Shown: positions 59,192-64,000 of the stretch, piece by piece
Position numbering within the stretch: position 1 is the first letter of the stretch
Layout: every line of letters starts with the position of its first letter
Origin: Microvirga aerophila
GTDB taxonomy: Bacteria > Pseudomonadota > Alphaproteobacteria > Rhizobiales > Beijerinckiaceae
Direction of reading: 5' to 3'
DNA: 64,000 nucleotides
Assembly (NCBI RefSeq): GCF_003332305.1
Contig: NZ_QOIO01000009.1
Location: forward strand, 62,001-126,000
Notes under the pieces: generated by a model
Seen by the model: only the letters and a program-made list of their open reading frames with translations
Database searches by the model: none
Told to the model about the DNA's origin: nothing
Program-made: the position numbers and the translations under genes

Positions 59192-62100
59192 ATGGGCGCT
59201 TGCTTAAACCTCACCCCTGAGTCTTGCGGACAAGTCGAACCGATCATCGACTTCGCCTTGCCCTCAAGCCTCCTGACCGGTACCAATCCTGTTCCATTGT
59301 TTAGTACCGGACGAAAGACCGAAGCGTTGCGGATCGTTTCTTTCGCCATAACCTTTCTCTTGGCGGCCTTCATGTGCCTCGCCCTGCCGTCCCACGGCTG
59401 GGCTGTCGAGGCCGTGCGCGTGGATCCCAAGACCAAGGCCATTGATCTCGCCCCGATGATCGAGCACTATCGCTCGGACGGGGATGAAATCCGTATTTCG
59501 ACCGCTCCCGGACGCGACGGCATCGTGCGCCGGATCGCCGTCAAGGCGCGCGAGTCGGGCACCCGCCCCGACTGGATCGTGTTCGCGCTCACGAACGATA
59601 CGGACGAGCAGGTCGACCGTCTTCTGGTTGCGCCGCATTTCCGCCTGACGGCCTCGGGCGTCATCTGGCCCGATCTCGGCTCTTCCCGCATCGCGGCTAT
59701 TACCGCCAGCCAGGGCATCCGGCCCGACCGGGACGACAGCCCCGACGCGGACGTGTTCCTGATCACCCTCGATCCGGGCACCACGGTCACCTTCGTGGCC
59801 GAGCTGCGCTCGTCGAGCCTCCCCCAGCTCCACCTGTGGGACTCGGACGCCTACAAGGAGCGGGTCAACGGGCTGACCCTCTATAAGGGCATCATCATCG
59901 GCATCGCGGGGCTGCTTGCCCTGTTCCTCACGATTGTCTTCGTCGTGAAGGGAGCACTGATTTTCCCGGCAGCGGCGGCGCTGGCCTGGGCGGTTCTCGC
60001 CTATGCGTGCATCGATTTCGGGTTCTTCCAGCGCATCTTCCCAATCACCGAGACGGTGGAGCAGATCTATCGCGCAGGCGCGGAGGCGGTGCTCGCCGCG
60101 ACCCTTCTGGTGTTCCTGTTCGCTTATCTCAACCTCAACCGCTGGCACGTGCGCTACAGCCACGTAACGGCGTTCTGGCTCGTCTTTCTTGGGGCGCTGG
60201 TCGCGCTGGCCATTGTCGACCCTCCCGTGGCGTCCGGAGTCGCGCGGATTTCCGTCGCGGCGGTGGCGGGCATCGGCTTCGTGCTGGTGCTCCACCTCGC
60301 CACCCACGGCTATGACCGCGCCGTGATGCTCGTGCCCACATGGCTGCTCCTCATCGCCTGGGTGACAGCGGCGAGCTTCACCGTCATGGGGCAGCTCCAA
60401 TCCGATCTCGTTCCACCCGCTCTGGTGGGTGGCCTCGTGCTGATCGTCATGCTCATCGGCTTCACGGTCATGCAGCATGCTTTCGCGGGAGGCGGCTTCA
60501 CGCAGGGCTTCTTCAGCGACACGGAGCGGCGGGCCCTGGCCCTGGCGGGCGCGGGCGATATCGTGTTCGACTGGGACGTGGCCTCGGACAAGATCTTCGT
60601 CAGTCCTGAGGTGGAGCATCAGCTCGCCCTCAAGCGCGGCACCCTTGAGGGTCCCGCCTCCGCTTGGCTCGACCTGATCCACCCCTTCGACAAGGACCGG
60701 TACCGCGCCTCCCTCGACGCGGTGATCGAGCAGCGGCGCGGCCGCCTGCGGCAGGATTTCCGCCTGCGCTCGGCCTCGGGCGTCCATCACTGGTTCCGCC
60801 TCAAGGCCCGTCCCCTCATCGGCACGGACGGTGAAGTGCTCCGGATCGTCGGCACCCTGTCCGACGTAACGGACTCGAAGACCGCCGAGGAGCGCCTGCT
60901 TTACGACGCGGTGCACGACAATCTCACGAGCCTGCCCAATCGTCAGCTGTTCTTCGATCGGCTCGAGGCGGCCCTGACCTTTGCCAGCCAGGATGACGGC
61001 CTTCGCCCGACGGTTCTCGTCATCGACATCGACAGCCTCAAGAGCGCCAACGATTCCGTCGGCTATGCGGCGGGCGATTCGATCCTGCTGACCCTTTCGC
61101 GTCGGCTCGGCCGCCTGCTCAAGCCGCAGGACACCCTGGCGCGCATCGCCGGGGACGAGTTCGCCATGATCCTGCTCTCGGAGCGGGAGCCCGACCGCAT
61201 CATTGCCTTCGCGGACATGGTCAGGCGCGCCGTGACGACGCCCATCACTTATGCGGAGCGCGAGATCTTTCTGACCGCTTCCCTGGGCATCGCCCTGCAC
61301 GATCCGCAGATTGCCGCGCGCCGGGAGGAAGTGCTCAGGAACGCCGAGATCGCCATGGCTCATGCCAAGCGCCATGGGGGCGACCGGATCGAGGTTTTCC
61401 GGCCCACCATGCGTTCGGACCGCAGCGACCATTTCACCCTAGAGGCTGATCTGCGCCGCGCGCTCGAACGCAACGAGATGAAGGTGCTCTTCAAGCCGAT
61501 CGTCCGGCTGGAGGACCGAACCATCGCAGGCTTCGAATCGATGCTGCGCTGGGATCATCCCCGCCTCGGCCGCATGATTCCGAAGGACTTCCTGTCGATC
61601 GCCGAGGAGACGGGCCTCATCGTCTCCTTGAGCTTCTTCCTGCTGGAGCAGACGGCTCGGGAACTCGCCGTCTGGCAGAACGCCCTCGAGGTCGATCCGC
61701 CGATCTTCGCCAGCGTGAACATGTCGAGCCACCACCTGCTGCGGCACGACCTTCTGCAGGACGTGAAGGCGGTGCTCACCCGGACGGGGGTCCTCCCCGG
61801 CTCCCTCAAGATCGAGATGACCGAGGGCTTGGTCATGGAGAACCCGGAATATTCGGCCCAGATGCTGGCGAGGCTCAAGGACCTTGGAGCAGGCCTGTCC
61901 CTGGACGATTTCGGAACGGGCTACTCCGCCCTCTCCTATCTGCTGCGGTTCCCGTTCGACACGATCAAGGTCGACGAATCCTTCGTGCGACAGATGGCAG
62001 GCGGAAAGCCCGTGATCCTGCGCTCCATCATCAAGATGGCCCATGAGCTCGGCATGGAGATCGTGGCGGAAGGGGCAGAAACCGAGTCGGAGGCCATCGA

Positions 62101-62206
62101 GCTCTACCAGCTAGGGTGCGAGTATGCGCAAGGGCCAGTCTTCGGCGAGCCTATGTCGATCCTGCAGGCCCGTCAGCTGGTGGGCGCCGCTCCCGAGGCT
62201 GCCTGA
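59192..62206 (+). CDS. 7TM-PAS-GGDEF-EAL protein (c-di-GMP signalling)
   Basis: The 1004-residue protein has a possible signal helix (RIVSFAITFLLAAFMCLAL, about 46-65), a periplasmic region, seven membrane helices between about 230 and 430 (7TMR-DISM-like), a PAS domain (about 440-560), a GGDEF domain with AGDEF (RIAGDEFAM) and an EAL domain whose EAL is ESM (GFESMLRW). The EAL domain still has NMSSHHLL, EMTEGLVM, LDDFGTGYSAL and the KVDESFV motif. The start is uncertain: a TTG at 59327 would place the signal at the very N-terminus. It may make, degrade or sense c-di-GMP. Confidence 0.93.
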   Translation: MGACLNLTPESCGQVEPIIDFALPSSLLTGTNPVPLFSTGRKTEALRIVSFAITFLLAAFMCLALPSHGWAVEAVRVDPKTKAIDLAPMIEHYRSDGDEIRISTAPGRDGIVRRIAVKARESGTRPDWIVFALTNDTDEQVDRLLVAPHFRLTASGVIWPDLGSSRIAAITASQGIRPDRDDSPDADVFLITLDPGTTVTFVAELRSSSLPQLHLWDSDAYKERVNGLTLYKGIIIGIAGLLALFLTIVFVVKGALIFPAAAALAWAVLAYACIDFGFFQRIFPITETVEQIYRAGAEAVLAATLLVFLFAYLNLNRWHVRYSHVTAFWLVFLGALVALAIVDPPVASGVARISVAAVAGIGFVLVLHLATHGYDRAVMLVPTWLLLIAWVTAASFTVMGQLQSDLVPPALVGGLVLIVMLIGFTVMQHAFAGGGFTQGFFSDTERRALALAGAGDIVFDWDVASDKIFVSPEVEHQLALKRGTLEGPASAWLDLIHPFDKDRYRASLDAVIEQRRGRLRQDFRLRSASGVHHWFRLKARPLIGTDGEVLRIVGTLSDVTDSKTAEERLLYDAVHDNLTSLPNRQLFFDRLEAALTFASQDDGLRPTVLVIDIDSLKSANDSVGYAAGDSILLTLSRRLGRLLKPQDTLARIAGDEFAMILLSEREPDRIIAFADMVRRAVTTPITYAEREIFLTASLGIALHDPQIAARREEVLRNAEIAMAHAKRHGGDRIEVFRPTMRSDRSDHFTLEADLRRALERNEMKVLFKPIVRLEDRTIAGFESMLRWDHPRLGRMIPKDFLSIAEETGLIVSLSFFLLEQTARELAVWQNALEVDPPIFASVNMSSHHLLRHDLLQDVKAVLTRTGVLPGSLKIEMTEGLVMENPEYSAQMLARLKDLGAGLSLDDFGTGYSALSYLLRFPFDTIKVDESFVRQMAGGKPVILRSIIKMAHELGMEIVAEGAETESEAIELYQLGCEYAQGPVFGEPMSILQARQLVGAAPEAA

Positions 62207-62209
62207 CGA

Positions 62210-62821
62210 TCAGGCGTGGCCGGCCTGCATCGACAGCATGGCCGGCTCGATGCCGAGGCGGCGCAGGGCGAGGTCATAGCGGGCATCGACGGACGCCTTG
62301 AAGATCAGCTCGGAGTCGGCCGGGCAGTTCAGCCAGCCATTGGACTGGATTTCGAGTTCGAGCTGGCCTGCCCCCCACCCGGCGTAGCCCAGCGCCAGCA
62401 CGGCATTCTCGGGGCCGTCGCCACGGGCGATTGCCCGCAGGATATCCACCGTGGCGGTCAGGCAGACGCTGTCATCGATGGGAAGAGTCGATTGGGCGAT
62501 ATGGAAGTCCGGCGAATGCAGCACGAAGCCGCGGCTCGTTTCGACAGGACCGCCCATGAGAACCTGCATCTGTCCCACCCGCTGCGGCAGGCGGATGCGC
62601 TCGAGTTCAGGGATGATCTCGAGCTGGACCAGCAGATCGGGGAGGCTCAGGTTGGCGGCCGGGCGGTTGAGGACGATGCCCATCGCGCCCTCGGACGAGT
62701 GGGCGCAGACATAGATGACGGCGCGCGAGAAGCGTTCGTCCGTCATCCCGGGCATGGCCACGAGGAACTGGCCATCGAGGTAGTTGGTGCCGGCATCGTA
62801 CGGGCTCGAATAAAGGCTCAT
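62210..62821 (-). CDS. YqgE/AlgH family protein
   Basis: The 203-residue protein has [41 protein letters not shown] (in parts: [10 protein letters not shown] and [10 protein letters not shown]) and [17 protein letters not shown], hallmarks of the UPF0301/AlgH family. Its biochemical role is not settled. I used ATG 62821; the longer frame upstream reads into the divergent promoter region. It is convergent with the EAL gene, four bases from its stop. Confidence 0.94.
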   Translation of the reverse strand: MSLYSSPYDAGTNYLDGQFLVAMPGMTDERFSRAVIYVCAHSSEGAMGIVLNRPAANLSLPDLLVQLEIIPELERIRLPQRVGQMQVLMGGPVETSRGFVLHSPDFHIAQSTLPIDDSVCLTATVDILRAIARGDGPENAVLALGYAGWGAGQLELEIQSNGWLNCPADSELIFKASVDARYDLALRRLGIEPAMLSMQAGHA

Positions 62822-62927
62822 GTCTCGACTTCTGCGTTGCCGGGCCGGCAGCCCGATCACAGGATCGTGGATGGCAAGCCCGAAGATAAACCGCATAAGG
62901 GAAGCGCGTCAGGGAGGCGTCAGTTCC

Positions 62928-63755
62928 ATGACAACTATGTTCCGTATCGCTCCGGCCGTCTTTTTTCCAATATTGTGTCTTTTGCCAGCCTTTGCACAAC
63001 CCCAGGAATCGCCATGGGTCCAGGGCCTGCACTCGCGCGCGCGCCTGATCTCGGGGGGTCCGGACGGAGACCGGCAGCTTGCCGGGATCGAAATCGTTCT
63101 CGACTCGGGCTTTAAGACCTACTGGCGAACGCCGGGAGAATCTGGCCTCCCTCCTCGTTTCGACTGGTCGGGATCGGAAAATGTCTCGTCGGCAGAAATC
63201 CTATGGCCGGCCCCGACCCGTCAAGAGGATGCCGGGGGCATCGCCTATGTGTACGGCCGCCAGATCGTCCTTCCGGTGCGCGTGACCCCGGCGGATCCGG
63301 GAAAGCCCGTCAGGCTGGCTCTTTCCGTCGATTATGGGGTCTGCAAGGACATCTGTATTCCGGCCCATGCGGATTTGACCGCAACATTATCGGCGGATGG
63401 CCCGCATCGGGCAGCACTCGACAAGGCGCTGGCGCAGGTTCCACGCCCGCAACCCTTGGGAGCGAAGGCTCCCCTCTCCATTGCGACCCTGGAGCCGGCG
63501 AATCCGCAGGGCAAGCCTGGAATTTTGGTTACCGTGCGGGCGCCGGACGGGACACGCCCCACCCTTTTCGCCGAAGGGCCTGAAAACTGGTATCTCTCAA
63601 CATCCCTGCCGGATGACGCCAACCGGTTTACCGTAACGGTCGAGGAGAAGCCGAAGGATGCGGCGGGCTCCGTCCCCGTTCGCTTGACCCTCGTTTCCGG
63701 TGAACAGGCCGTCGAGACGGAAGTCAGTCTCGACGGCGAACGGACGCCACGCTAG
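62928..63755 (+). CDS. DsbD N-terminal-domain protein, exported
   Basis: The 275-residue protein has a signal peptide (FFPILCLLPAFAQ) and a DsbD-alpha/ScsB-like immunoglobulin fold with the redox cysteine pair YGVCKDICIP. AGGGAGG lies 11 bases before the ATG. It lacks the membrane and thioredoxin domains of full DsbD, so it probably carries electrons from another inner-membrane partner. A peroxiredoxin gene follows by 42 bp, which suggests a shared role in thiol redox. Confidence 0.85.
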   Translation: MTTMFRIAPAVFFPILCLLPAFAQPQESPWVQGLHSRARLISGGPDGDRQLAGIEIVLDSGFKTYWRTPGESGLPPRFDWSGSENVSSAEILWPAPTRQEDAGGIAYVYGRQIVLPVRVTPADPGKPVRLALSVDYGVCKDICIPAHADLTATLSADGPHRAALDKALAQVPRPQPLGAKAPLSIATLEPANPQGKPGILVTVRAPDGTRPTLFAEGPENWYLSTSLPDDANRFTVTVEEKPKDAAGSVPVRLTLVSGEQAVETEVSLDGERTPR

Positions 63756-63797
63756 TGAAGGGGCATCGTGCGTCAGCATAGCCCCGGAGAAGAACCC

Positions 63798-64000
63798 ATG
63801 ACGATCCAGGTTGGAGAACGCCTGCCTCAGACCACCTTCCGCATCATGACGTCGGAGGGGCCTGTGGCAAAGACGACGGATGACCTCTTCAAGGGCCGCA
63901 AGGTCGTTCTCGTGGCCGTGCCGGGCGCCTTCACGCCCACCTGCCACCGCAACCATCTGCCGGGCTATGTGGAGAAGAAGGACGAGATCAGGGCGAAGGG
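63798..64000 (+). CDS. Peroxiredoxin (Prx5-like), partial
   Basis: The open frame from ATG 63798 runs off the window: MTIQVGERLPQTTFRIMTSE, then KVVLVAVPGAFTPTCHRNHL with the peroxidatic Cys in TPTC. This is the N-terminal third of a 1-Cys/atypical 2-Cys peroxiredoxin of the Prx5 type, which reduces peroxides in the cytoplasm. Nothing can be said of the resolving cysteine. Confidence 0.9.
   Translation, partial: MTIQVGERLPQTTFRIMTSEGPVAKTTDDLFKGRKVVLVAVPGAFTPTCHRNHLPGYVEKKDEIRAK

Overview
The window is a high-GC, densely packed stretch of ordinary chromosome from an alphaproteobacterium. Several features point to Rhizobiales/Hyphomicrobiales, most likely Methylobacteriaceae near Microvirga (inference; no 16S gene is present). 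They are: a ccrM-type methyltransferase next to rnhB; the F0 cluster atpI-atpB-atpE-atpF'-atpF separate from F1; the coxB-coxA-ctaB-ctaG-coxC-surf1-thrC-M16 peptidase order; the mutY-DUF721-dsbA-smc order; an IalB-family protein; GTTC-N7-GTTC SOS boxes; and dispersed GTCATGGCCGGG-type palindromes. I see no rRNA, tRNA, CRISPR array, prophage or insertion sequence.

Layout. 0-2.4 kb: a partial universal-stress protein, an XRE/MmyB-like regulator facing a 4-TM protein, then a repeat. 2.1-5.4 kb: ppdK with a small membrane protein and a GFA-fold protein behind it. 5.7-10.7 kb: L,D-transpeptidase, glyS/glyQ, S49 peptidase. 10.8-16.4 kb: a small secreted Tyr/Arg/Gly-rich protein, trmN6-like methyltransferase, DUF2007 protein, polyprenyl synthase, a large glycoside hydrolase with RTX repeats, ispE. 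16.5-26.6 kb: TPR protein, ETF-ubiquinone oxidoreductase, family-4 uracil-DNA glycosylase, YpfJ-like metallopeptidase, moaB, a 2H-phosphoesterase-like protein with a small glycosyltransferase, a PA0069-type radical SAM enzyme behind two SOS boxes, rnhB. 26.7-38 kb: ccrM, LysR regulator, mutY, DUF721, dsbA, smc and the F0 ATP synthase operon. 38-41 kb: HAD phosphatase and a lower-GC acyltransferase/SGNH gene. 41-46.5 kb: glycine cleavage operon (gcvT-gcvH-osmC-gcvPA-gcvPB) behind a tandem glycine riboswitch. 46.6-49.1 kb: CNNM/CorC-like protein, lipoprotein, IalB. 49.4-56 kb: cytochrome aa3 oxidase with assembly factors. 56-64 kb: thrC, M16 peptidase, 7TM-PAS-GGDEF-EAL protein, YqgE, DsbD-N-like protein and a partial peroxiredoxin.

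Most genes are core metabolism: respiration, ATP synthesis, DNA repair and methylation, glycine catabolism, translation. I did not find a clearly new multi-gene system. The best leads are: (i) an OsmC-type peroxidase with both redox cysteines inside the riboswitch-controlled glycine cleavage operon, next to the lipoyl carrier GcvH; (ii) two tandem LexA-type boxes between the radical SAM gene and a divergent pair encoding a 2H-like protein (second catalytic His changed to Asn) and a small GT-A protein; (iii) a GH113-like TIM-barrel joined to RTX repeats; (iv) a family of multi-arm palindromic repeats in at least seven intergenic regions; (v) a uracil-DNA glycosylase that lacks some of the expected Fe-S cysteines.
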